Shown here piece by piece: positions 16,118 to 23,051 of a stretch of 25,864 nt of DNA. The DNA lies in the NCBI GenBank assembly GCA_002785215.1, contig PFMK01000107.1:1-25864 (forward strand). The letters are read 5' to 3'. The position numbers and the translations under genes were made by a program. The notes beneath the pieces were generated by a model. The model made no database searches and was not told the DNA's origin. It saw nothing but the letters and a program-made list of their open reading frames with translations. Origin of the DNA: Candidatus Gottesmanbacteria bacterium CG_4_10_14_0_8_um_filter_37_24. Its GTDB lineage: Bacteria; Patescibacteriota; Microgenomatia; 2-02-FULL-39-11. Within the stretch, counting starts at the first letter, position 1. Each line of letters starts with the position of its first letter.

Positions 16118-17229
16118 AGATATTTTTTGACTATTTGGATCAATTCCTTCATCCGTATTTTATAACTGTGTGACTTCCACGTTCTCATCTGTCCTTTTTT
16201 TGCTATTTTTTCCCTTTCTCTCTCGCGATCAAGATAATATTTTATTTTGCGAGTCAAATCAGACGGGCTTTCGTAAACAACTATCTCTTTACCTGTCTCA
16301 AATAAATCACTAAGATTCTTTTTATTGTCAGTAATAAGCATGGTTCCCATTCCAGTTGTTTCAAATAATCGCATATTATTCGCATAATCTTCAGCTACGT
16401 CAATATGACTGTTAATAACGATTTTTGATTGGGCAATTATTTTGTACATATCCAATCCCCATGCCTTACCATGATATTTCTTATGTAAAGCGGAATTTAT
16501 CGAAAGATAATTTATCCCACTCCCCCAAACATCTATCGGAATAAGACTGGATATTTCTTCAAGAAATTTGATTCTTTCTCTATGCAACGGAGAAAAACTG
16601 CCTATAAACGTCACATTATATATTTTCTTACAAGGTTTGATAATTTTATTTAACCGTGTTTCAAATCCGATTTTAAAATATTCACTCTTTATCCCCATCT
16701 CCCTGAACCTTTTTACAAAATGAGGAAATGATGTCAATATCAAATCAAACTGTTCCAGATTTTTTTTTGAAGGTAAGGGTGAGGCTATCTGTCCTACTAA
16801 TAACTTGCATATTCCTTTGACCTCTTTCAGCGTATCTGTATTTAATATACTTAGATCCTGAACATAAATAATATCTGGCTTAAATTTCTGAATTTGCGCT
16901 ATTACGATCTGTTGTATCCATAAAGGTCTGCCGAGGTACCGATGAATATAAGGATACATTTGCAGTTTTGAGATTAAACTGTTTTTCGTAATATAAATAT
17001 TATTTTCCTCGGCCCACCGTCTTTGCAGTATCTCATCATTGACAATATATTCTTCTGCCTGATGACCTAGTGATTTTAAGTGGTATGAGTAATAGTCTCC
17101 TGTACCGAAAAAACGCTCAAAAAGACTATTTAATTGAATATCATAGGATTCGTTTTTTAATAGAGGATTTGTTTTTCGAAAATAATCCAAAAATCCCTGG
17201 TAATATGAATCAACTATAAGGAATTTCAT
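16114..17229 (-). CDS. CgeB/YkvP-like glycosyltransferase (Glyco_trans_1_2)
   Basis: The 371-residue protein has an N-terminal half with KPDIIYVQDLS (near 116-126) and a C-terminal half that starts at VTFIGSFSPLHRERIKFLEE and ends in the block ANNMRLFETTGMGTMLITD, followed by LSDLFETGKEIVVYESP. This is the Glyco_trans_1_2 domain of CgeB and YkvP, a GT-B fold. The glutamate in RLFETTG takes the place of the second E of the EX7E motif. Donor and acceptor are unknown. The gene begins 50 bases after the aminotransferase-linked methyltransferase ends; that gap has TATAAT on the minus strand at 17262-17257 but no convincing -35 box. No Shine-Dalgarno site precedes the ATG. It is coupled by ATGA to the MetW-like gene downstream. 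Confidence 0.86.
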   Translation of the reverse strand: MKFLIVDSYYQGFLDYFRKTNPLLKNESYDIQLNSLFERFFGTGDYYSYHLKSLGHQAEEYIVNDEILQRRWAEENNIYITKNSLISKLQMYPYIHRYLGRPLWIQQIVIAQIQKFKPDIIYVQDLSILNTDTLKEVKGICKLLVGQIASPLPSKKNLEQFDLILTSFPHFVKRFREMGIKSEYFKIGFETRLNKIIKPCKKIYNVTFIGSFSPLHRERIKFLEEISSLIPIDVWGSGINYLSINSALHKKYHGKAWGLDMYKIIAQSKIVINSHIDVAEDYANNMRLFETTGMGTMLITDNKKNLSDLFETGKEIVVYESPSDLTRKIKYYLDREREREKIAKKGQMRTWKSHSYKIRMKELIQIVKKYL

Positions 17230-17256
17230 TTATGTTTGACATTTGTTCTTGCGAAA

Positions 17257-17262
17257 ATTATA
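17257..17262 (-). promoter_or_regulatory. Weak candidate internal -10 box
   Basis: In the 50-base gap between the genes at 17280 and 17229, the minus strand reads TATAAT at 17262-17257, 27 bases before the ATG. Hexamers at the proper distance upstream (ATCTAA with 17 bases, near there otherwise) do not resemble TTGACA. It may be an internal promoter that boosts the downstream glycosyltransferase genes, or simply AT-rich sequence. Confidence 0.22.
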
Positions 17263-17279
17263 AATATTTATCCTGCATT

Positions 17280-18053
17280 TTAGATCGCTTTTGCCACTGC
17301 AATTACATTCCACGAGTCTTCGCTAGGATTGTTTATATAAGTTGGAAATGCAGCAAGTTTAAGAAGCTCAAAACCGGCACTTTCCAAAAAAAATCTTATC
17401 TCAAGCGGGAAGAAAAACCGCATGGTATGACATTCCTCAATTTCCTCTAAGGAACATCCTTTTTTTATTCTCCACGCTAAATATTTCACTGTACAATTAT
17501 GTTCCAGTATATTCAGGTCTCCATTAGCAACTCTAATAATTTTCCCAGACGGAATATTTATTACTTTTATCCTACTTACAGGTTTGTGATAAAGTACGCT
17601 TGGGCCATACCAAAAATCAAAAATAAACAGTCCATTATCTGTCAAATGACACCGCGCTGTTTTTAAAGCAGATAGCACATCTGCGTTCTCCTTTTGATAA
17701 CCCAAAACTGCAAACATGGAAAGGACAACATCAAATTTTTGACTTATCTTTATATTTCTTATATCTCCTCGGACGAATTTTGGGTAATTGGGTTTATTTA
17801 TTTTTTTCTTCTTCTTATTTGCTAAATCAAGCATACCTTGAGAAATATCTACACCGGTTACGTCATATCCCCTTTCGGCAAGTATCACTGCATGACTACC
17901 TGTTCCGCAACCAAGATCCAATATTTTTTTACCTGTTTTCTTGCCGTATTCATGCATTATTTTTTCTATAAGGTTACATTCTTCATTATAATTTTTATCC
18001 TCATAGATAAAATCGTAAATATCTGCGTATATATCTCCAAATACTTTTGTCAT
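17280..18053 (-). CDS. Class I SAM methyltransferase, amino-sugar N-methyltransferase-like
   Basis: The 257-residue protein has FGDIYADIYDFIYEDKNY at its start, the opening seen in DesVI/TylM1-type NDP-aminosugar N-methyltransferases, then LDLGCGTGSH (45-54), GVDIS (67-71), GDIRN (96-100), a SMFAVLGY block (112-119) and FIFDFWYGPSVLYHKPV (143-159). The order and spacing agree with that family, though residues alone do not prove N- over O-methylation. It overlaps the aminotransferase gene by ATGA (18050-18053), which supports the product of that enzyme as substrate. AGGA lies 7 bases before the ATG. If the assignment holds, it would methylate the amino group of a nucleotide-linked deoxy-amino sugar. 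Confidence 0.87.
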   Translation of the reverse strand: MTKVFGDIYADIYDFIYEDKNYNEECNLIEKIMHEYGKKTGKKILDLGCGTGSHAVILAERGYDVTGVDISQGMLDLANKKKKKINKPNYPKFVRGDIRNIKISQKFDVVLSMFAVLGYQKENADVLSALKTARCHLTDNGLFIFDFWYGPSVLYHKPVSRIKVINIPSGKIIRVANGDLNILEHNCTVKYLAWRIKKGCSLEEIEECHTMRFFFPLEIRFFLESAGFELLKLAAFPTYINNPSEDSWNVIAVAKAI

Positions 18054-19192
18054 GGTAAAATCCTATGAATAACGTCACTAATATAAGTTATTTGCCGCTC
18101 ATTCAAGGCAAGACCTGAAGGCAAGTATAATCCTTTTTTTGATAGTCTTTCACAAACAGGATATTTTTGGTTCAGAAATAATCCCATTTTCCTAAATACC
18201 CCTTGTTCATGCATTCCTAAAAAAAATGGTCTGGTTTCTATGCCTTTATCTTTCAGTAATTCAGCAAAACGAAAAGCATTGATATTACTCTTTTCAGATA
18301 TCACAATTCCATACATCCAGTATATATTTTTTGCCCAAGACTTCTCTACTGGTAATTGAAGTAATTTTATATCTTTTAATCTTTTGGTATACTCTTGTCC
18401 TATCCACCTTTTTTTTATAATAATTTCCTTGATCCTTTCAAGTTGAGCCAGTCCGAGGGCGGCTTGGATATTTGTGATTCTGAAATTGAATCCGGCCTCA
18501 TTATGGAAAAATCTTCTTTCAGGTAAAAAACATAAATTCCTGAGCGAACGGATCTTCTCAGCTCGTTTACTGTCATCAGTAAGCACCATTCCACCCTCAC
18601 CGGTAGTTATAGGTTTATTGGCGTAAAAACTAAAAATGCTGACCGTTCCCATACTTCCGCAGGGTTTCCATTTTGGGGATGCAGATTTTCTGTCTGCTTG
18701 GTACAAAGCCCCATGTGCCTCTGCAGCATCCTCAATAACCGCTAGTTTATACTTCTTTGCCAATCTTATAACCGGATCCATATCTGCTGGATGACCATAA
18801 ATATGCACCGCCATAATAGCTTTAGTCTTCTCAGTAATTTTGTTTTCGATATCCTTCACACTGATAGTCCAGGTGTCAGGATCACTGTCAACCAGTACAG
18901 GAATTCCACCGTTATAAATTATAGCTAAAGCACAGGATATTATGGTAAAAGCAGGTAAAATTACTTCATCCCCGGGACCAATCCCTAAGGCTTTTACTGC
19001 TATTTGAAGAGCCGCTGTGCCATTACAGACTGCTATACCGTATTTGCGATTGCAGTATTTTGCCCATTTTGATTCAAATTCATCAATAAACCTGCCGCTT
19101 GAAGAAATCCAACCTGTGTCCAAACATTCATTGACATACTTCTTTTCCTGCTCTCCTATTTCTGGTTCGCATACCGGAATAAAGCTGTTCAT
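18050..19192 (-). CDS. DegT/DnrJ/EryC1/StrS family PLP aminotransferase (perosamine synthase-like)
   Basis: The 380-residue fold-type I PLP enzyme shows GWISSSGRFIDEFE (27-40), the phosphate-binding CNGTAAL (56-62), GDEVILPAFT (74-83), IEDAAEAHGA (153-162) and the PLP lysine K193 in FYANKPITTGEGG (189-201). These fit sugar aminotransferases that convert a keto group on an NDP-deoxyhexose to an amino group; the TTGEGG context is shared with GDP-perosamine synthases and KdnA-like enzymes. Length is normal. It has the clearest ribosome site in the window, AGAAGGAG ending 9 bases before the ATG, lying inside the 3' end of the cupin gene, whose TGA directly precedes the ATG. Base composition is noticeably richer in G+C than flanking genes. 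The exact sugar cannot be named. Confidence 0.93.
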   Translation of the reverse strand: MNSFIPVCEPEIGEQEKKYVNECLDTGWISSSGRFIDEFESKWAKYCNRKYGIAVCNGTAALQIAVKALGIGPGDEVILPAFTIISCALAIIYNGGIPVLVDSDPDTWTISVKDIENKITEKTKAIMAVHIYGHPADMDPVIRLAKKYKLAVIEDAAEAHGALYQADRKSASPKWKPCGSMGTVSIFSFYANKPITTGEGGMVLTDDSKRAEKIRSLRNLCFLPERRFFHNEAGFNFRITNIQAALGLAQLERIKEIIIKKRWIGQEYTKRLKDIKLLQLPVEKSWAKNIYWMYGIVISEKSNINAFRFAELLKDKGIETRPFFLGMHEQGVFRKMGLFLNQKYPVCERLSKKGLYLPSGLALNERQITYISDVIHRILP

Positions 19193-19594
19193 TCAGAATC
19201 TCTCCTTCTCTTCTAAACCGGTATAAGGACCCTGTTTTATCTCCATAAGAACTGTATCGTCAAAGACGTTAAAACCGTGTCCTCCTCCTACAAGTACGAT
19301 TATATCTCCTCTTTTTAATGTTTTTTTTGCCACTAAATGCTTTTTTTCATCATATATATCAACCTCGCACCGACCTTTTTTAATAAAAAGTACCTCTTCG
19401 GTACGATCCAGATTTCTTTTTATAGGCTTATGAATATGTCGGGGGATTTCTTTTCCTCCTGAATAAACAACGAATCCTACCTGTAAGTTTGATTCTTTAG
19501 GAGTAATAAAAGTCGTTTTATCCAAATTTATTTCTGACCTGATGATATAAGCCAGAATCTTACCTTCAAAACTAACTATTTCAACATTATCCAT
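19193..19594 (-). CDS. Small single-domain cupin protein
   Basis: The 133-residue protein folds as one RmlC-like cupin: PRHIHKP (51-57), EEVLFIKKGRCEVDIYD (66-82), GDIIVL (96-101) and GGHGF (104-108). H53, H55, a glutamate near 66-67 and H106 are the likely metal ligands. The closing block EIKQGPYTG (118-126) belongs to a family of small cupins often found beside DegT aminotransferases in surface-glycan loci; its reaction is not established to my knowledge. A sugar isomerase or epimerase step, or a sensor role, is possible, but it is not a clear FdtA or RmlC. It is the first gene after the promoter at 19764-19736, with AAAGGAT 9 bases upstream of its ATG. Confidence 0.85.
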   Translation of the reverse strand: MDNVEIVSFEGKILAYIIRSEINLDKTTFITPKESNLQVGFVVYSGGKEIPRHIHKPIKRNLDRTEEVLFIKKGRCEVDIYDEKKHLVAKKTLKRGDIIVLVGGGHGFNVFDDTVLMEIKQGPYTGLEEKERF

Positions 19595-19729
19595 AGACTT
19601 TTTATCCTTTTAATAATTTATACCACTCGCAAATGAATTTGCTCGAGTATATACCCCTCTAAGCTACTTTGACAACCCGATGGGTTGTAAACCAGCGTAA
19701 GACGGGTATAAGTTAGTTAAACCCGTCTG
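19595..19729 (-). promoter_or_regulatory. Structured 5' leader of the 16-gene transcript
   Basis: Between the predicted transcription start near 19729 and the ATG at 19594 the minus strand holds three inverted repeats. First is AGACGGGT with ACCCGTCT (19728-19721 and 19707-19700, 13-base loop). Second is ACAACCC with GGGTTGT (19688-19682 and 19678-19672, three-base loop). Third is a stem of GCAAAT/ATTTGC plus ACTC/GAGT with a two-base bulge (19648-19625). GGGTT of the first left arm could alternatively pair with AACCC of the second. None is followed by a U-run, so they are not simple terminators. I do not recognise a known riboswitch. A regulatory leader is inferred. Confidence 0.45.
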
Positions 19730-19735
19730 ACATGT

Positions 19736-19764
19736 ATGATAGATATTATCAGTATGACTGTCAA
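19736..19764 (-). promoter_or_regulatory. Near-consensus sigma-70-type promoter
   Basis: The minus strand has a perfect -35 box TTGACA (19764-19759), a 17-base spacer and TATCAT (19741-19736), five of six matches to the -10 consensus. It lies 37 bases after the stop codon of the GT4 gene at 19801 and would start a transcript near 19729, reading the cupin, aminotransferase and all genes down to 3474. It is the best promoter match I find in the window. Confidence 0.72.
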
Positions 19765-19800
19765 GAAAGCGGAACACATTGATAATTTTATATTTTTGAG

Positions 19801-21087
19801 TTATTTATTATTGTATTCGATGCACGCTTTGGCCTCGTCAATTAGTGATTGCAAACGCCGGCAATAATCATCGAATGAATAAGATTTCACCTTCATTTTT
19901 CCTTTTGATATCAAATTCTTTCTCAATTTTCCATCCGTCCATAATTTATATATACCTCTGGCTATATCCTTTTCATTTTTGGGGTCAACTAAAAGTGCCG
20001 CATCACCAACCTGTTCTCTGATACCGCGAATATCAGATGTGATGACCGGACAGCCAACTACCCAAGCTTCAATAACAGGAATATTGGTCGGTCCGAAAAA
20101 GGTTGGCATCACCAGAGCCTCAGCCCCTGTATATAATCCTACCAAATCACTATCTTTCACATAATCAAGATAATAAGTCTCTATACTAAATTTTTTTGCT
20201 GTTTCTCTAACTTCATCATATGACTCTTTTCTATATTTTCCTATATAAGATCCGCAAAAAACAATTGGAATTTTACATTTATATTTATCATTTATCACAT
20301 CTAAAGCTTTTATTATCCGTAAATGATTTTTATGCGGCCAAAAAGCAGCAGGATAAAAAAGATAACGTTTTGGTAAATGAAATTTTTCTCTTACTTTTAT
20401 TCCAACTTCATCGTTATTTTTAATATCTACAAATGAAGGTATGTATGGAAGAATTTTAATCTTATTTCGATTCAACTTCTTATCTTTATCATAAAATCTG
20501 ATAATATCTTCTTTTCCTACTTCTGATTCTGCCAATATCATGGTAGCCTGTTTGATGCCGTTTGAATAGAGATATTCCCTTTCTTCAAATTCTCCATCTG
20601 CTGATACCTCAGGAAATTCCGGCTGGAGTCTGTGCTGCAGATCGTGAATGGGCATTACATAAGGAATATTTACTTCGAAAGATAATGAGGTGGGGGCTGT
20701 GTAGATTATCAGATCAGTTTTATATGAAAGAAAATGATTCCTTATCTTATCTCTCCTTTTTATGCTGTTTAAGTCTATTTTCTTATGTCTAATCCTACTT
20801 AATCCGGTTAAATAACTATAGGTGTTAAAAATCCATTTTTCATCAATATTTGTTTTTATTACATGCTTTAGTTTCTCTTTTATTGAAGAGGGCTCAAGAG
20901 AAATTATTTGAAAATCCTGCTTTCTTAACTCAATGATTAAAGGGTGATTGCTATTGGTGGAAAAAATAATAAATTCGTCAGAAAAACCGTCCTTTTTAAT
21001 TATTAACAAAGCTTGAAGCATGGTTACAGTATACTGATAAATTCCGCCTCCCTGTCTATCAAGAAAAGGAACAACACCAATTCTCAT
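19801..21087 (-). CDS. Family 4 glycosyltransferase (mannosyltransferase-like subgroup)
   Basis: The 428-residue GT-B protein opens with RIGVVPFLDRQGGGIYQYT (2-20), the glycine-rich acceptor loop. It has YVMPIHDLQHRLQPEFP (143-159), FYPAAFWPHKNHLRIIKAL (244-262), a VFCGS block and PTFFGPTNIPVIEAW (328-342) followed by GCPVITSDIRGIREQVGDAA. In the EX7E region only the second glutamate (E340) is present; the first position is replaced within FFGPTN. From memory this PTFFGPTNIP variant recurs in a GT4 subgroup, so the enzyme is probably active. SD AAGGA lies 7 bases before the ATG. It overlaps the upstream methyltransferase by ATGA (21084-21087) and is the last gene before the promoter gap. Confidence 0.9.
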   Translation of the reverse strand: MRIGVVPFLDRQGGGIYQYTVTMLQALLIIKKDGFSDEFIIFSTNSNHPLIIELRKQDFQIISLEPSSIKEKLKHVIKTNIDEKWIFNTYSYLTGLSRIRHKKIDLNSIKRRDKIRNHFLSYKTDLIIYTAPTSLSFEVNIPYVMPIHDLQHRLQPEFPEVSADGEFEEREYLYSNGIKQATMILAESEVGKEDIIRFYDKDKKLNRNKIKILPYIPSFVDIKNNDEVGIKVREKFHLPKRYLFYPAAFWPHKNHLRIIKALDVINDKYKCKIPIVFCGSYIGKYRKESYDEVRETAKKFSIETYYLDYVKDSDLVGLYTGAEALVMPTFFGPTNIPVIEAWVVGCPVITSDIRGIREQVGDAALLVDPKNEKDIARGIYKLWTDGKLRKNLISKGKMKVKSYSFDDYCRRLQSLIDEAKACIEYNNK

Positions 21088-21839
21088 AGATAATCCTTTT
21101 TTTTAAAAACCATAAAATCAACAGTTCTGAATTTTTTTATCTCGGAATATTTTAATTTCGGAATAAGCAGATTTTTAATGATCATTTTCATATGAGGAAT
21201 TTTCTGTTGATTCTCATCATATTCCGAAAAATTATACATTTTGTGATAAAAATACCAATCCAGATAGTTTTTTGATAAATTCTTTCTTAAAAATTCCAAT
21301 GTCCAATTAACATCATCAATCAACAAATATCCGCTTGGTTTTAATAAAAAATGAGCAAGAATAAATGCCGGTAAATCGATATAAAAAGTATGATGACCAT
21401 CCAGGTATATCAGATCGAATTTTTGTTTTTTTTTAAGAATTTTAAATAATGTCCAACTATATGTTCCCACTTCGTTTGAAAGATAACGGATATTTGGAGA
21501 TTTTAACCCCTTTAATTCAAGCTCCTGTTTATGATTTTCACAAACTGATTTAAAGTCTAATCCTGTATATTTGATTTTATTTTTAGCAATTAATTTTATT
21601 CTCTCAAGATTTGGAAATTGCCCAATACCTATTTCCAGAAAGGATTTGCTGTTTTTTTGAAACAGAACTTTTCTGATTATTTCCTCCTTATTTTCCGCAA
21701 ATTCACTTTTTTTACCAGAATCTGACCTTTTTACTTCTTTTTGCAACAATTGGATATTTTTTATCTTATATATTATCCAAAAGGGATAATATATATATTT
21801 CGAATAACGTTTTACATAAAATAACAACCTTTTAATCAT
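21084..21839 (-). CDS. Methyltransf_24-type SAM methyltransferase
   Basis: The 251-residue protein has a basic N-terminal stretch with aromatic residues (YIYYPFWIIYKIKN), then a Rossmann core: FLEIGIG (67-73), YTGLDF (91-96), FDLIYLDGHHTFYIDLPAF (141-159) and GYLLIDDV (170-177). The LDGHHT and LIDDV blocks define the Methyltransf_24 / TylF-like O-methyltransferases, where the aspartates bind a metal. The substrate would be a sugar hydroxyl; this is inferred from the ATGA overlap with the GT4 gene downstream. It starts 5 bases after the gene at 21845 ends. An A9 tract (minus strand) at 21434-21426 encodes part of ILKKKQK and an A8 tract near the 3' end doubles as part of the next gene's ribosome site. 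Confidence 0.85.
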   Translation of the reverse strand: MIKRLLFYVKRYSKYIYYPFWIIYKIKNIQLLQKEVKRSDSGKKSEFAENKEEIIRKVLFQKNSKSFLEIGIGQFPNLERIKLIAKNKIKYTGLDFKSVCENHKQELELKGLKSPNIRYLSNEVGTYSWTLFKILKKKQKFDLIYLDGHHTFYIDLPAFILAHFLLKPSGYLLIDDVNWTLEFLRKNLSKNYLDWYFYHKMYNFSEYDENQQKIPHMKMIIKNLLIPKLKYSEIKKFRTVDFMVFKKKDYL

Positions 21840-21844
21840 AAAAT

Positions 21845-23047
21845 TTATGAAACTGAAATAATATGATTGATTATTTTTGTAAAATTATTTTTAAATTCCT
21901 TTTCCGAGTATTTTGTTAAGGATATATTTCTTGTTTTGTGAGAGGCTTGCCGGTACCATTTTTCAGATTTATTTTTGAAAACTGATAATGCTTTTTTAAT
22001 CTCTTTGATAGAATTATTTTTCAAAGTATAACCAAAATCATCAGTATCAATAGTAGTTTCTTTACTAACTATTGGTATAAGTCCCTGCAACATACTTTCT
22101 ATCACCGCCCCGGGACTACCGTCAGCGCAAGAAGGATAAATCAAATACGCACATTTATCGACAATTTCGTAATAAGAGGGAGTTCTAGGCTTGATCCATC
22201 CAATCAGATGAATATTTGGAGTTTTTTCCAACTCGTATTTGTATAAATTGTAAAACGCAGGACTAATAAGCTGACAGATAAAAAGATGGGAAGACATTTC
22301 TGAAAAGGCCTCGATTAACAAATCCAATCCTTTATGCACGTTCCCTCCCCCGGCAAAAAACAAAAAATTATTTCTGGCTTGAGAGAAATCCTTTATCGTC
22401 TTATCGAAATGGTCATCATAATATACTCCGTTATTAAGAGTATAGACGCGGGAAAATTTAGAATAACTTTTTGCCACTATTTCATTTCCCAAAGCAATGA
22501 TAGCTTCAGAGTGATTTAAAGCCGATTCTTCACTGATATCCAGCCTTTCATAAGGATAGTCACTCTTTTTTCTCCGATTAAGATTATCTATTCTCTCTTT
22601 TTCCTTCCTATTCCAATATTTCCAATAAGGTCCGGCAGAAAAATATATTTTTCTGCAATTTAAAGAAAGTCTATTGGCAATATTTTGGAAATTGAAGCCA
22701 CCATGCCCGATAAATAAATCATAATTTTTTTTGGGAACAAAATCTGTATCTGTATATTCAACTACATCTACAAGATAACCCAATTGATTCAATACTCTGA
22801 CTATACTGCTGGCAATGCCGATGTTACTGAAAGAAAAAATTTGCGGATCAATACTTGTTAATCTAAAAGGTGCGGTAATGTAAGAAAGCAAAGCATTTCT
22901 TGTATATCTTTCATGGTTAATTAAAGAAATATTATTCACAGGCTTTAATTGATGGGGATAAAACCGGAAAAAAAACCAGGAAATAATTACTTTAAATTTA
23001 TAAGGAAGTTTATCATAAATACTTTTAATAATGTTCAAATTACTCAT
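21845..23047 (-). CDS. GT4/GT1-type glycosyltransferase
   Basis: Counting from the ATG at 23047 this is a 400-residue GT-B protein. The C-terminal nucleotide-sugar domain shows FFAGGGNVHKGLDLLIEAF, then LIGWIKP and YPSCADGSPGAVIESMLQG followed by LIPIVS. In this EX7E region the first glutamate is absent (D in CADGSPG) and the second is in VIESM. The N-terminal half has VEYTDTDFVPKKNYDLFIGH, an acceptor-domain edge. A GTG at 23134 would give 29 more residues but an 83-base overlap with the GT2 gene; the ATG at 23047 lies 4 bases after that gene's stop and fits the tight spacing elsewhere, so I chose it. Neither has a Shine-Dalgarno site. Donor and acceptor are unknown. Confidence 0.82.
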   Translation of the reverse strand: MSNLNIIKSIYDKLPYKFKVIISWFFFRFYPHQLKPVNNISLINHERYTRNALLSYITAPFRLTSIDPQIFSFSNIGIASSIVRVLNQLGYLVDVVEYTDTDFVPKKNYDLFIGHGGFNFQNIANRLSLNCRKIYFSAGPYWKYWNRKEKERIDNLNRRKKSDYPYERLDISEESALNHSEAIIALGNEIVAKSYSKFSRVYTLNNGVYYDDHFDKTIKDFSQARNNFLFFAGGGNVHKGLDLLIEAFSEMSSHLFICQLISPAFYNLYKYELEKTPNIHLIGWIKPRTPSYYEIVDKCAYLIYPSCADGSPGAVIESMLQGLIPIVSKETTIDTDDFGYTLKNNSIKEIKKALSVFKNKSEKWYRQASHKTRNISLTKYSEKEFKNNFTKIINHIISVS

Positions 23048-23051
23048 AATT

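Noticed and set aside
18050..19192. Naming the aminotransferase perA/rfbE
   Set aside because: The TTGEGG context fits perosamine synthases but also other sugar 4-aminotransferases, and no GDP-mannose dehydratase gene is nearby.
19193..19594. Naming the cupin fdtA (dTDP-keto-isomerase) or rmlC
   Set aside because: It has the general cupin metal site but its C-terminal EIKQGPYTG block and the lack of their specific motifs do not match either.
19700..19728. Stem AGACGGGT/ACCCGTCT as an intrinsic terminator for the GT4 gene at 19801
   Set aside because: No T-run follows the stem on the minus strand, and a near-consensus promoter lies immediately before it, which places it at the start of the next transcript.
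19621..19730. tRNA or known riboswitch in the leader
   Set aside because: The stems do not have cloverleaf sizes (three-base loop, no seven-base anticodon loop) and no T-arm GTTC motif or recognised riboswitch core is visible.
19700..19735. Six-codon mini-ORF (ATG TCA GAC GGG TTT AAC TAA, minus strand) as a leader peptide
   Set aside because: Its ATG is only 2 bases after the -10 box, at or before the expected transcription start, and it has no run of regulatory codons.
19595..19800. JUMPstart/ops element for RfaH control
   Set aside because: No GGCGGTAG-type ops core occurs on the transcribed strand.
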